Shown one piece after another: positions 17,507-26,886 of a stretch of 64,000 nt of DNA. The stretch is from Hoylesella buccalis ATCC 35310 (GTDB lineage Bacteria; Bacteroidota; Bacteroidia; Bacteroidales; Bacteroidaceae), in contig NZ_CP102287.1 in the NCBI RefSeq assembly GCF_025151385.1, forward strand, positions 2,790,001 to 2,854,000, given 5' to 3'. The notes under the pieces are model-generated. The model had not been told where the DNA came from, searched no databases, and saw nothing but the letters and a program-made list of their open reading frames with translations. The first letter of the stretch is position 1; each line of letters begins with the position of its first letter. The position numbers and the translations under genes were made by a program.

Positions 17507-18625
17507 TTACTTTTTCTTTTGGTTAGCTTTCCATTCATTATAAACCTTCTGGTTAATCTGAATAGCTTGGCGCATCCACTTGTAATTAGGCGTATTGTCA
17601 TAGTCGTTGTCAAAACGATAAGCACCTACACCTCCTTTACATCCGTTGGTTGGCATCAAGGCTGCCTGCTTCAATAGCTTACCACCACTACTAAAGTTGG
17701 ATTCAAAATTCTCTGTGATAATCAGTTTTTTGGTATCGAAATCATAGTAATCCAAACTGGGCACCCAGCCATACGATTGTGCAATCCAATAATCAACATA
17801 GCCATCCAAGGCTTTGGTTAGACCATGGAATTGTCCGTCAATACAAATTAGTTTGTGGCCATTGCCCTCCGGGTCACTCTTAGGACCAATATACTTATTC
17901 ATTTCCTTAATCAAATAAATTAAGTCTTCATTGGTTTCTAAAGTTCCATCCATGTCAAAGACACCACTTCCAATTTCCCAGTCGATGTCATAACCATCCC
18001 AATCGTTAGCTACCAACGAGTCGCAGAGTGCTTTCGCAAACTTTGCCAACGCCTGTTTATGGCTCTCTGAACCACGTACACCATTGTAGCCCCAGAACTT
18101 CCAACGTGCCTGTTTCTTTGCCTCGTTCAGCCGCGCTTCGTCTTTGTTCCAGCCTTCTTGTTCTGCTTTTTTCTCTACTTCGTGGTATACATAATCAGGA
18201 GTTCTACCTTTTCCGATATAAGAAAGTAGGGTTACCTCCAGCAGTTTGGTTCCTTTCACTTTTTGCACAAATTCTTTGTCAGCCTTCTGTGCAGGTGTGA
18301 TTTCAAATCTGTTTGGGGCACCACTCCACATAGATACAATGTCCATACTGTCTGGCATTGAACTAAGGTAGCCTCTACGGTAAGTGCCTGCTGGCGACCA
18401 GTTAGAATACCAACCAAATGCTACAGGACGACCATAATTATTAGCCGTTTTCTTATAAGCTCTTAAATCAGCATAATATTGTTCGCTCTTTGCGTTGTTC
18501 ATGGTGTTATAACCACCCACATGGTCAAACTCTTTTGCTTCGGGTTCTACCATATCACTACAGGAGGTCATGAACATTCCTATCGCAAGAGCGAGAAATA
18601 GTTGATGATATTTAAAACGTTTCAT
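17507..18625 (-). CDS. Surface GH18 endo-beta-N-acetylglucosaminidase
   Basis: 372 residues. Lipoprotein signal ending MTSC-SDMVE. The GH18 catalytic motif is D210-G-Y-D213-I-D215-W-E217, with Glu217 as proton donor; GH18 enzymes use substrate-assisted catalysis through the N-acetyl group. The overall sequence resembles EndoH/EndoF-like enzymes, such as those Bacteroides thetaiotaomicron uses on N-glycans, more than chitinases. It should cut the GlcNAc-beta-1,4-GlcNAc core and release the glycan at the cell surface for uptake by the neighbouring SusC/SusD pair. Glycan class (high-mannose or complex) cannot be told from sequence. Confidence 0.88.
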   Translation of the reverse strand: MKRFKYHQLFLALAIGMFMTSCSDMVEPEAKEFDHVGGYNTMNNAKSEQYYADLRAYKKTANNYGRPVAFGWYSNWSPAGTYRRGYLSSMPDSMDIVSMWSGAPNRFEITPAQKADKEFVQKVKGTKLLEVTLLSYIGKGRTPDYVYHEVEKKAEQEGWNKDEARLNEAKKQARWKFWGYNGVRGSESHKQALAKFAKALCDSLVANDWDGYDIDWEIGSGVFDMDGTLETNEDLIYLIKEMNKYIGPKSDPEGNGHKLICIDGQFHGLTKALDGYVDYWIAQSYGWVPSLDYYDFDTKKLIITENFESNFSSGGKLLKQAALMPTNGCKGGVGAYRFDNDYDNTPNYKWMRQAIQINQKVYNEWKANQKKK

Positions 18626-18646
18626 TATTTTTCGATTTTAAGTATA

Positions 18647-20278
18647 TTATTTATTCTTATTATCCCACCACAGGCGAGTACCAGCTTTATCCTGTCCGTC
18701 ACGTAGCATCTGACGCGCTTTGTCCAAGTTCTGCTTGTCCTCATCAGATGTAGCCCTATTGGCAGGGTAACGCATTCTGCGAATACCGATATTGGTATCA
18801 ACCTCACCGTTGCTGTAATTCGCCATTACCTTGTGCAGCTTTGGATAGCCCGTACGACGATATTCACTCCAAGCTTCTTGTCCGTTAGGATATAATGCAA
18901 TCCATTTTTGGATCATGATTTTCTCTAACTTCTCTTCGTTACTGCCACCCCATTTTACGGTAGCATTTGTAACAGAAGGTTCAGAAACATTTACGTTGGG
19001 ACGCCACATGTTCAGACTATACTCCATCGGTGTACGACCAGAGTTCATATAGCTGTCTACCTCATTGGCAGGAATGCCATTCTCCTCGAACGACATGGCA
19101 ATACCCTTGCGATACAAGTCTTCAGCAGTACCGTTGACAGAAATGCCATGTAACGCTGCTTCCGCCAAAAGGAAATACACTTCAGATGCGCGCATCCAAT
19201 AAGTGGCGGTTGTCTTGGTTACATTAGGTCTTGATGCCATTTTAAACACATCGTTCTGCGAAGCTATATTACCAGTTGGCACTGCCAGGTATTTTCCGTA
19301 TTGTCCCAACTCCTGAGCGTAATAAGCTTCAGACTCTGTAAAGTACTTAGGAAGTCGTGGATCTTCATATCCACCTAAATAAGCCTGCATTGAAGAACCC
19401 ATGCGGCACTCGTTGTATTGGTTCGATAAAATCTCAATATTGTTGATAAAGGTAAGTCCTGCACCCTTTTCCATCTTGGCTTCATCGTCCTTAGACTGCA
19501 TCACACCGTAAGGATTGTTCACCGCTTGCAGTACATACTTCTTTGACATGGCCTCATCGGCATAATATACACGCATTGCCAAGCGAAGCATTAAAGAGTT
19601 GGCATAAACTATCCATTTCTTCACATTGCCTCCATATACGGCATCAGCATTGGGCAACAATTTGGTAGTACCATGCTCGAGAGCATTTGTCAGCACGCCA
19701 ATGGCATTCGTCAAATCTTCAAACATACATTTGTACACGTCTGCCTGACTGTTGTAAGGCACACTAATAAGACCTTTTCCTGCCTCTTTGTAAGGAATTG
19801 GACCGAACATATCGGTAGCCTTATGCCAAGTAGATACTTTAAGAATTTGTGCCAAAGCATAAGCCTCTGGGAAATCTTTCTCGGTCTTTATCTTGATGTC
19901 TTGCCACAACGGTATCACTTTGGTATAAGCCGAAGTGTACGATGCCGATACCCAACCGTCCATCAAGAAATAAGTTAAGTTGTTACGACCGCTGTTCCAG
20001 TTGTTGTTTTGAGCAAAGTAACCACTCCAACAATCGGCAGCCAAATGATAAGCTACTTGATATTCGTTGGCAACATTCGTTCCATCGTCTTGTGTGCCAA
20101 CAGGCACTACGCACTTTTGCAAAGCTGTTATAGGACCACCGACAGAGATACCGTCCATTTTACCTTCTTCGGGAAGCATCTCGAACTCGTTGGTATTGAT
20201 TTTCTCAAAGTCGCACGAAGCAAACAGTGACAAAGCCAATAAACCTATCATATATTGTTTATATCTTAGAAATTTCAT
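18647..20278 (-). CDS. SusD-like glycan-binding lipoprotein
   Basis: 543 residues. Lipobox LFASC-DFEKIN. The sequence belongs to the SusD/RagB superfamily, nearest the SusD-like_2 branch (N-terminal KINTNEFEMLPEEG; TPR-type helices such as ALAQILKVSTWHKATDMFGPIPY; C-terminal LEKIMIQKWIALYPNGQEAWSEYRRTGYP, shown in part). It sits 6 bases downstream of susC and forms the lid of the importer in the outer membrane. The ligand is inferred from the GH18 neighbour. Confidence 0.93.
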   Translation of the reverse strand: MKFLRYKQYMIGLLALSLFASCDFEKINTNEFEMLPEEGKMDGISVGGPITALQKCVVPVGTQDDGTNVANEYQVAYHLAADCWSGYFAQNNNWNSGRNNLTYFLMDGWVSASYTSAYTKVIPLWQDIKIKTEKDFPEAYALAQILKVSTWHKATDMFGPIPYKEAGKGLISVPYNSQADVYKCMFEDLTNAIGVLTNALEHGTTKLLPNADAVYGGNVKKWIVYANSLMLRLAMRVYYADEAMSKKYVLQAVNNPYGVMQSKDDEAKMEKGAGLTFINNIEILSNQYNECRMGSSMQAYLGGYEDPRLPKYFTESEAYYAQELGQYGKYLAVPTGNIASQNDVFKMASRPNVTKTTATYWMRASEVYFLLAEAALHGISVNGTAEDLYRKGIAMSFEENGIPANEVDSYMNSGRTPMEYSLNMWRPNVNVSEPSVTNATVKWGGSNEEKLEKIMIQKWIALYPNGQEAWSEYRRTGYPKLHKVMANYSNGEVDTNIGIRRMRYPANRATSDEDKQNLDKARQMLRDGQDKAGTRLWWDNKNK

Positions 20279-20284
20279 AGTTGA

Positions 20285-23200
20285 TTAGAATTTAAATTTT
20301 ACACTAAATCCATAACTCTTCAGACTGGGCTGCATGAAGTAATCGTTTCCTTGTCCATAAGTTCCTGTAGAAGGAGTCACCTCTGGATCGAAAGGTGCCT
20401 TGCAATAAATCATCCAAGGATTGTTAGCCACAAACGAGAGTGTTAAATCTTTCACTACATTATTGAACCAACGAGAATTAAACTTGTAACTGAAAGTTAA
20501 CTCTTGCAATCTAACATTGGTTGCACTATAGGTATAATAGCCAGCCAAGGCTGTTTCGCCTGTGCCTATCAAGTTATAATAGTTTTTGGCATCGAACATC
20601 CCCTGTTCTGGAATTAGCACACCACCAGCATCACGTGCATCGGCAGAGGCTTGCGACACACCAAACTTATCGAGCAATGCTTGCGTAGAAGAAGTAACAA
20701 CACCACCCACACGTGCATTGATCAAGAAGCTTAGTCCGAAACCTTTATAAGTAAATGAGTTGTTCCAACCCATCGTAAAATCTGGTGTGGTCTTACCGAG
20801 GTACACGGGCTCTACATTCTCTACGTTGAAGCCACCTGAAGAGGTGACATTGATAAAGCCTTGATTATCTTTAGCCAAGAACTTATTTGCGTAGATATCG
20901 TTGATAGAACCTCCAACCTTTAAGATAACACGACCATTGTCTTTGGAAACTTGAGGAATGTTAATAGGTTTGGGACTCATGGGGTGAGTATAATCCTTCA
21001 CCATCTCAATAATTTCGTTGTTGTTGTGCGAGTAGGTGAGCGAAGAGTTCCAACCCAACTCGCCAAAGTTGTCGTGATAACCCAAGGTCATCTCCACACC
21101 GCGGTTCTCCACATTTCCTGCTTGTAGATATACGGCTTTATAACCAGAGCTTTCGGGCAATTCACCGATAAACGTTTGGTTGTAGGTGTTCGATTTGTAC
21201 CAAGTGAAGTCGAAGGATAGCTTTTTGAATAAGCGTGCCGTCAAACCAAGCTCATACGACTTTGTACGTTCTGCCTTATAATCGGTAAACGGATAAATGT
21301 CGGTTGATTTCAAACTACCGCCCAAAATAGGTGTTGTGATGGTTCCCGGTGTCATACCCGAACGTGATACTGGCGAACCTACTTCGGTGAACGAACCTCT
21401 TACTTTGAGGTAAGAAATGGCTTTGGGTAATTTTACCATTTCAGAAATGATGCCTGACAAACCAACCGATGGATAGAAGAACGACTCTTCGGAAGAATTA
21501 ACCAAGCGCGAATTCCAGTCATTTCTGCCTGTCAAAGTAAGGTAGAGCATGCTCTTGTAGCCTAATTCAGCACTGGCAAAGGCTGCCACATTGCGCACCT
21601 TGCTGTCGCCACCTTCCTCGCGAATCTTACTATCGGTAGGGTCGATGTTCGTCAAAGAGAACTTATTGGGTACCAACGTCAGGTTACCACCATAGCCTCT
21701 GGTGAGTGAGCCATAATCTGAATAGCTGTAACCAATGTTGGAAGCTAAGCTAAAATCGCCAAAACGTTTGTTGATACTGGCAATAAAGTCAACATAGGTC
21801 TGATGATCTTTATAATTATAGTATTCGTATGCGCCCTTTGACTTAGCAAACACATCGTATGAAGAAGCATAAATCTTTCGTTCGCTCGTCATAAAAGTTC
21901 TGTCAAAACGAACACGACCAGCAAGATCCAACCAATCTAAAACGTGATAAGTGAGACCTGCATTAAACATATATCTGTCTTTATCATCAGGAGCTAAATT
22001 ACGATAAGCTGTCCAGTAAGGGTTTTGATTGGCAAATTTACCATCTAATATTGGCCAATACTGCAATGGGAAGTTTCGTGTATTGTCGTAACGCTCAAAC
22101 GTTTTGATGGCATCAAACGACTCGCCACGTGGGAACAGATAAGCAGCCACAATAGGATTCCAATACTCACCTTGCGATACCATATTGTTGTCTTTTTGCT
22201 TGATGTACGATGCGCCTAAGTCTAATTGAACCTTACCACCAAAGAGTTTTGAAGAATTACGAACTGTAAAGTTCAATCGGTCGTAGGTATTATTTGGCAC
22301 AATGCCCTTTGAATTAGTTGAAGCTACCGATGCAAAGGTTTGATTATACTCATTACCTGTGTTTAGGGTCAATGAGTTGATAAAGTTAGTACCTGTGCGG
22401 AAGAAGTCTTTTGCAGGGTCGTATGAACTGGGCGTTGCAAGCTTTTCACCCCAGCTCTCGTAAGAGCCTGCTTTGTTGCCATAAGTGTTTTGGAACTTAG
22501 GCATGAGTAAGGGAGAGCTGAAATCGGCTGCTGACGAGAAGGATATCTCCATTTTTCCTTCTTTACCCTTTTTAGTGGTAATGAGGATAGCGCCATTCGC
22601 TGCATTACTACCATACAAGGCAGCGGCAGAAGGACCCGCCAAAACGTTGATACTCTCAATATCTTCGGGATTAAAGTCGGCAATGCCTTCACTGCTGACA
22701 CGTCCCTCTCCTAAAACACCACTATCTGAACCTCCATTGAAGTTGAACAAGGGGATACCATCTATTACATACAACACATTGTTGCTGCCTTCAATAGATT
22801 TAGCACCACGCATAACCACACGCGTGGCACCACCCACACCACTGGCACTTTTGGTAATGCTTACACCTGCCACTTTACCATTGAGCGAGTTGACAAAGTT
22901 GGCATCCTTGTTACGAGTCAGTTCTTCACTCTTTACTTGTTGTACATTGTAGCTCAAAGCCTTCTCTTCGCGCTTGATACCAAGAGCCGTTACTACCACT
23001 TCACCCAGTTGTTTAGAACTTTCGTTTAAGACGGTAGTAGAGGTGATATCAGAAGCTTTGAATTCGCGAGTAGCAAATCCAACATACGAGAATTCAAGTA
23101 TGTCATTGCTACGAACATTGAGGCTATAGTTTCCATCAATATCGGTTGCAGTTGCAGTCTTGCTGCCCTTCACTCTCACCGTAACACCTGGGAGCGATTC

Positions 23201-23611
23201 GCCATTCGCATCTGTCACTTGTCCTGTCACCTTGATGGTAGCCTGGTCTTGCGCAGAAGTGCTTACTTTAGCTTTGGGTTTCTCACTAATCAAGATGTGG
23301 TGGTCGGTAATGGTGTAATCGACATTGGTGCCCTTGAAAAGTTCTTGTAAAAGATCGGACAACTTCATCTTGTTAGAACTTACTTGGACTACCTTCTTCA
23401 AATTGATGACATTTTGTCCATAGTCCACTGATTTGTTGGTCTGTTTTTCAATAGCAGTAATCAGAGTCTTCAGCGTTGCTTTGCGTTGCTGCAACTTGAT
23501 GACTTGATTTTGTGCGAACCCTGCTGATGAAATAAATAACAATGCGCCAACCAAAAAAGTTTTGCTGAATGGCATCATCGTTAACAGTGTTTTTTTAGCC
23601 TTAGGTTTCAT
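20285..23611 (-). CDS. SusC-like TonB-dependent importer with STN domain
   Basis: 1108 residues. After a signal peptide (cleaved near GFAQ-NQ) comes a Secretin/TonB N-terminal (STN) domain (residues 45-110, KATLKTLITAIEKQTNKSV), then a carboxypeptidase-regulatory-like beta-sandwich (VTGQVTDANGESLPGVTVRV), the plug (VIDGIPLFNFNGG, SINVLAGPSAAALYGSNA) and a 22-strand barrel ending in SYGFSVKFKF with the usual C-terminal aromatic residue. The STN domain is the part that contacts the FecR-like anti-sigma factor, in agreement with the fecR/sigma genes upstream. It imports the oligosaccharide released by the GH18 enzyme. Confidence 0.96.
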   Translation of the reverse strand: MKPKAKKTLLTMMPFSKTFLVGALLFISSAGFAQNQVIKLQQRKATLKTLITAIEKQTNKSVDYGQNVINLKKVVQVSSNKMKLSDLLQELFKGTNVDYTITDHHILISEKPKAKVSTSAQDQATIKVTGQVTDANGESLPGVTVRVKGSKTATATDIDGNYSLNVRSNDILEFSYVGFATREFKASDITSTTVLNESSKQLGEVVVTALGIKREEKALSYNVQQVKSEELTRNKDANFVNSLNGKVAGVSITKSASGVGGATRVVMRGAKSIEGSNNVLYVIDGIPLFNFNGGSDSGVLGEGRVSSEGIADFNPEDIESINVLAGPSAAALYGSNAANGAILITTKKGKEGKMEISFSSAADFSSPLLMPKFQNTYGNKAGSYESWGEKLATPSSYDPAKDFFRTGTNFINSLTLNTGNEYNQTFASVASTNSKGIVPNNTYDRLNFTVRNSSKLFGGKVQLDLGASYIKQKDNNMVSQGEYWNPIVAAYLFPRGESFDAIKTFERYDNTRNFPLQYWPILDGKFANQNPYWTAYRNLAPDDKDRYMFNAGLTYHVLDWLDLAGRVRFDRTFMTSERKIYASSYDVFAKSKGAYEYYNYKDHQTYVDFIASINKRFGDFSLASNIGYSYSDYGSLTRGYGGNLTLVPNKFSLTNIDPTDSKIREEGGDSKVRNVAAFASAELGYKSMLYLTLTGRNDWNSRLVNSSEESFFYPSVGLSGIISEMVKLPKAISYLKVRGSFTEVGSPVSRSGMTPGTITTPILGGSLKSTDIYPFTDYKAERTKSYELGLTARLFKKLSFDFTWYKSNTYNQTFIGELPESSGYKAVYLQAGNVENRGVEMTLGYHDNFGELGWNSSLTYSHNNNEIIEMVKDYTHPMSPKPINIPQVSKDNGRVILKVGGSINDIYANKFLAKDNQGFINVTSSGGFNVENVEPVYLGKTTPDFTMGWNNSFTYKGFGLSFLINARVGGVVTSSTQALLDKFGVSQASADARDAGGVLIPEQGMFDAKNYYNLIGTGETALAGYYTYSATNVRLQELTFSYKFNSRWFNNVVKDLTLSFVANNPWMIYCKAPFDPEVTPSTGTYGQGNDYFMQPSLKSYGFSVKFKF

Positions 23612-23727
23612 TACTTTGTGTAAATAAAATAAATTGATAGTTTTAATATAGATTCTTTAATCGTGCGCATCCGTGATTGCTCTTCATGCCATCACCCCGA
23701 TGCGGCCTCAATATTCACATGTTATTA

Positions 23728-24750
23728 TTACATATTGCCTGCTTTGTGTCCTCCTTTCTTCACATTAAGTGTAATTGTATGTTGTTGATGAATATAATCT
23801 AAGTTTCCAGATATTGTCGTCAGCACTTTCATCACGTCGTCAATGCCTTCATCAGCCCTGAAAGCCATGGTGAATTGCTGTGACAAATCAACAGCCGGAG
23901 TGGCCTTGATACAGACATTGTATCGACGCTGCAAATCAGCAATAATCACTTTCAAAGGCGTTTGGTCGAACAACAATCTACCGTTCATCCATTGATTGTA
24001 CTTCCCGCTGTCCACGCTACGCTTCGTCATTTTACCACTGATGCGATTGTACACCGCCTGTTCATTGGGCAACAGCGTCATGGCGATTTTGTCTTCATAA
24101 ACTTTCACCTTTCCTTGTTCCAAGGTTGTGGTAACCAGTTCTTCGGCAGGGTAGGCCTTCACGTTAAAATGGGTTCCCAGTACCTTTACCTTCAAATTGC
24201 CCACATGTACGATAAAAGGCTGACTGCTATTTTTAGCAACGTCAAAATGTGCCTCTCCGTCTAAGTAGACATCACGCCGAGAAAAAAAACGATTAAAGCG
24301 TTGGGGATAAAACAAAGAAGAACCTGCGTTGAGGCGTACCTGGGTTCCATCGGACAAACGCAAGACTTTAGTTTGCCCGTTTTCCACATGACATTCGGTG
24401 AGCATGGCTTGAGAAGCCATCTGGTTAGAAGCCATCAGCCACGTACCCAAACATAAAGCAATGGGTAAGAAGATAACAGCCGCATACTTCAATACCTTCA
24501 AACGTATTTGGCGAGCACGCTCCTGATGGCCGTAATGAGAACGAAGAGCTTGATTTCGCAGAACCGATTGCGACATGGCGTCGGCATTCATCACGTCATC
24601 GGTTTCATCCCAAACGCGCTTCAAGGCTTCGTTTTTCACCTCTCTGTCGGCCTCGTCAATGAGCCACGCCATCATTTGTTGGCGATAGCGAGACGGAATG
24701 AGTCCATCTGAAAAATATCTAATGATTTTGTATGCGGTTTCCTTGTTCAT
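23728..24750 (-). CDS. FecR-like anti-sigma factor
   Basis: 340 residues. A cytoplasmic N-terminal part (residues 1-85, binding the sigma factor), one transmembrane helix (about 87-108, YAAVIFLPIALCLGTWLMA), a periplasmic FecR domain (GQTKVLRLSDGTQVRLNAGS, FLVHV-like FIVHVGNLKVKVLGTHFNV) and a C-terminal DUF4974/STN-like domain (LKVIIADLQRRYNVCIKA). It holds the ECF sigma factor inactive until SusC signals ligand. It precedes susC by 116 bases and is divergent from the sigma factor gene. Confidence 0.94.
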   Translation of the reverse strand: MNKETAYKIIRYFSDGLIPSRYRQQMMAWLIDEADREVKNEALKRVWDETDDVMNADAMSQSVLRNQALRSHYGHQERARQIRLKVLKYAAVIFLPIALCLGTWLMASNQMASQAMLTECHVENGQTKVLRLSDGTQVRLNAGSSLFYPQRFNRFFSRRDVYLDGEAHFDVAKNSSQPFIVHVGNLKVKVLGTHFNVKAYPAEELVTTTLEQGKVKVYEDKIAMTLLPNEQAVYNRISGKMTKRSVDSGKYNQWMNGRLLFDQTPLKVIIADLQRRYNVCIKATPAVDLSQQFTMAFRADEGIDDVMKVLTTISGNLDYIHQQHTITLNVKKGGHKAGNM

Positions 24751-24803
24751 GATTTAGGGTTTTACTCAATAGACAATAATAACGGTCAACACACGCAGTT
24801 AAA

Positions 24804-24818
24804 AGATGTTAAACATCT
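24804..24818. promoter_or_regulatory. Perfect palindrome upstream of the anti-sigma gene
   Basis: AGATGTTAAACATCT is a 15-base palindrome with a single central base, 54 bases before the fecR-like start. It could be a regulator site or an early hairpin in the leader. No matching copy was noticed elsewhere. Confidence 0.3.
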
Positions 24819-24915
24819 GTTTGCCGATAAACTACAGCCTTTCGGTACCACAAAAGGGTGCTTCTTGTGAAGATAAAAGCTGAACATCATCCTAGTAACT
24901 CATTTGATTTTATTT

Positions 24916-25300
24916 TGACAAAGAACCTCTTCATATTTTGCGTATTTGTAAACAGTTGCTTATTGGGGCACAAATTCGCCAAGCATTTGTAAATTTTGTA
25001 TTGATCTACTACTCAACATATTATGAATTTTTGCGGCCGTTTTGGACTTGCATTTCATACCTTTTTAGGGCAAAAGCATTGCGTTAAGGATGTTATTTGC
25101 ATGCTTTTTACAGGTTAGTGCATGTAGATTGCTCATCAAAGTCATGTAGGTTGAGCAGAAAACTCATTGCTTTTGCGCCAAAAGTTGAATTTTCTTACCC
25201 GTTCAACTCATTTTTTGCATGCCGTTTGCCTATTAATTTTTTCTAGATTGAAAGTTTGAACTGCCCGTTTTTACGGATGTTTTTGTGATAAAAAATTAAC
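24916..25300 (-). repeat. Dispersed intergenic element, copy C (reverse orientation)
   Basis: Read on the minus strand: a TTTCAATCTAGAAAAAAT block (revcomp of 25236-25253), AAAGCAATGAG and GCATGC words in the middle, then the terminal hairpin ACAAATGC...; the conserved arms on the plus strand are GCGTATTTGT (24940-24949) and ACAAATTCGC (24970-24979), followed outward by TTTGTCAAAAT. It fills most of the 739-base gap between the divergent fecR and sigma genes. Boundaries are approximate. Confidence 0.6.
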
Positions 25301-25452
25301 TTTTCATGCGGAATTTAGGCAACACACGAAGATTTACACTATTACCGACGGCTCGTTTGGCAGCAACTCATCACGCCGGCCAAGCAGTTGCTTTTCAACA
25401 CGAAGGGTTTGTAAAATCAATGTAATATTTTTTAAGATGTTGTTTTTTATCG

Positions 25453-25460
25453 TATATTTG
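25453..25460 (+). promoter_or_regulatory. -7 box of the ECF sigma gene
   Basis: TATATTTG, 30 bases before the start codon. There is no TTTG at the standard distance upstream. The very short leader (about 23 bases) fits a gene kept at low basal level. Confidence 0.55.
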
Positions 25461-25489
25461 CGCAAAAGAATACTTATAATCACCTTTCA

Positions 25490-26056
25490 ATGTCTAAGAA
25501 AATAATAACGGTAGGGCAAACCAACCCCCAGGATATCGAATGCTTAAAAGCATACGATATGCTATTTACACGTTATTATGCCAAGGTGAGAAATTTCGTT
25601 TATGCCATCATCAAAGACGAAAATGAGGCTGAAGACATTGCGCAGGATATCTTTCTTAAATTGTGGATTCAACGCGATAAAATAGGTATTGTTGACAATT
25701 GGGATGCCTATTTGTTCGCTATGGCACGCAACTGCACACTGAATGCCCTCAAACAGAAAGTGCATGAACACAATTTAAGAGCTTACCCGGAGGCGGGTAT
25801 ACCCGAAGAAAATTCTTTGGAAGAAATGATTTTCAGTGAAGAACTCAAGGCGATTCTCGAAAATGTTATCAGCAAAATGCCCGATCAGCGGCGCAGAGTA
25901 TTCACCATGAGCCGATTGCAAGGCATGACAAATCAGGAAATCGCACAAGCCTTGCACATCAGTAAACGCACCGTCGAAACGCATATTTCGGCTGCACTGG
26001 CGCAAATCAGGCGAGTTGTGACGGTGGCGGTCGTGTTTCATTTCCTTGTTTCGTAA
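25490..26056 (+). CDS. ECF-type RNA polymerase sigma-70 factor
   Basis: 188 residues. Region 2 is in the first 95 residues (FTRYYAKVRNFVYAIIKDEN, EAEDIAQDIFLKLWIQ) and region 4 near the C terminus with its helix-turn-helix (MTNQEIAQALHISKRTVETH). It belongs to the group of ECF factors expanded in Bacteroides for glycan sensing. It is divergent from the FecR-like gene and should drive the SusC operon when the ligand is sensed. The last 12 residues (VAVVFHFLVS) are hydrophobic, a common feature of this group. Confidence 0.95.
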   Translation: MSKKIITVGQTNPQDIECLKAYDMLFTRYYAKVRNFVYAIIKDENEAEDIAQDIFLKLWIQRDKIGIVDNWDAYLFAMARNCTLNALKQKVHEHNLRAYPEAGIPEENSLEEMIFSEELKAILENVISKMPDQRRRVFTMSRLQGMTNQEIAQALHISKRTVETHISAALAQIRRVVTVAVVFHFLVS

Positions 26057-26165
26057 AGAGAAACAAAGGTGTTCATCCCCATCAGGCACGCCCTTGCTCA
26101 TGGATGCTGCTAAGAACTGCAAGCACTCATAGCCCAGCTAAACCGCACAACCACTTGCCTCATAG

Positions 26166-26192
26166 AAGCGTTGACCAATGATGCCAACGCTT
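26166..26192. terminator. Small hairpin between the convergent sigma and ispF genes
   Basis: AAGCGTTG (26166-26173) pairs perfectly with CAACGCTT (26185-26192), overlapping the last bases of ispF. It may help end transcription in one or both directions. No clear T run. Confidence 0.4.
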
Positions 26193-26676
26193 ATGCCTTC
26201 ACTATCAACACGGTAGCGTATGCAGCCATTCCCTCCTGACGACCCACAAAACCCATGCGCTCGCTGGTGGTAGCCTTGATGGAGATGTTGTCTTCATCGG
26301 TTTGCATCAGCTTGGCCAAACAACTCTTCATGGCGGGTATATGGGGATTAATCTTGGGCTGTTCGGCACAAACGGTGGCATCAACATTACCGAGTCGATA
26401 CCCTTTGGTGGCGATGAGTGCCATGGTTTTCTGCAAAATCACCTTGCTGTCCATGTTGAGGGTTTCATCAGAGGTGTCGGGGAAGTGGTAACCGATGTCA
26501 CGCATGTTGGCTGCTCCAAGCAAAGCATCGCAAATGGCATGAATCAAGACATCGGCATCGCTGTGTCCCAACAGTCCCATCGAATGCTCTATCTTGATGC
26601 CACCGAGCCAAAGGTCGCGCCCTTCCACTAATTTGTGGACATCATAGCCAAAACCAACACGAAAAATAGGAAACAT
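26191..26676 (-). CDS. ispF: 2-C-methyl-D-erythritol 2,4-cyclodiphosphate synthase
   Basis: 161 residues, the normal size. IspF is the fifth enzyme of the non-mevalonate isoprenoid pathway, cyclising CDP-methylerythritol 2-phosphate with loss of CMP; it works as a trimer with bound zinc. Visible are GFGYDVHKL (metal ligands Asp12 and His14), LGHSDADVLIHAICDALLGA and the C-terminal ERMGFVGRQEGMAAYA. Its position after porU-porV is the same as in Porphyromonas gingivalis, which supports vertical inheritance of the block. Confidence 0.97.
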   Translation of the reverse strand: MFPIFRVGFGYDVHKLVEGRDLWLGGIKIEHSMGLLGHSDADVLIHAICDALLGAANMRDIGYHFPDTSDETLNMDSKVILQKTMALIATKGYRLGNVDATVCAEQPKINPHIPAMKSCLAKLMQTDEDNISIKATTSERMGFVGRQEGMAAYATVLIVKA

Positions 26677-26689
26677 AAGGTAGAAGTTT

Positions 26690-26885
26690 TTTAGTTGACA
26701 AGTTTACGAGTTTACGAGTTGACAAGTTATCTAGATTTCTAGTTGTCTAGTTTTTCTAGTTTATCTAGTTTTCCTAGATTTCCTAGATGTTCTAGATTTT
26801 CTAGGCTCCTAGATTACTAGTTTACAAGTTGATAGCCCTGCTAATCACTCCCCTCCCCTTTGGGGAGGGGTTGGGGGAGAGGCTG
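26690..26885. repeat. Composite repeat: TTTACGAGT words, CTAG array and GC-rich hairpin
   Basis: From left to right: GTTGACAAGTTTACGAG words (26693-26728), eleven CTAG words spaced 8 or 9 bases apart (26731-26820), TTTACAAGTTGATAG, then CCCCTCCCC/GGGGAGGGG (hairpin near 26851-26870) with TTGGGGGAGAGGCT. Read on the minus strand the order is the same as that of the element at 15800-15990. It separates porV from ispF, and the hairpin may end the porV transcript. Confidence 0.8.
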
Positions 26886-26886
26886 T

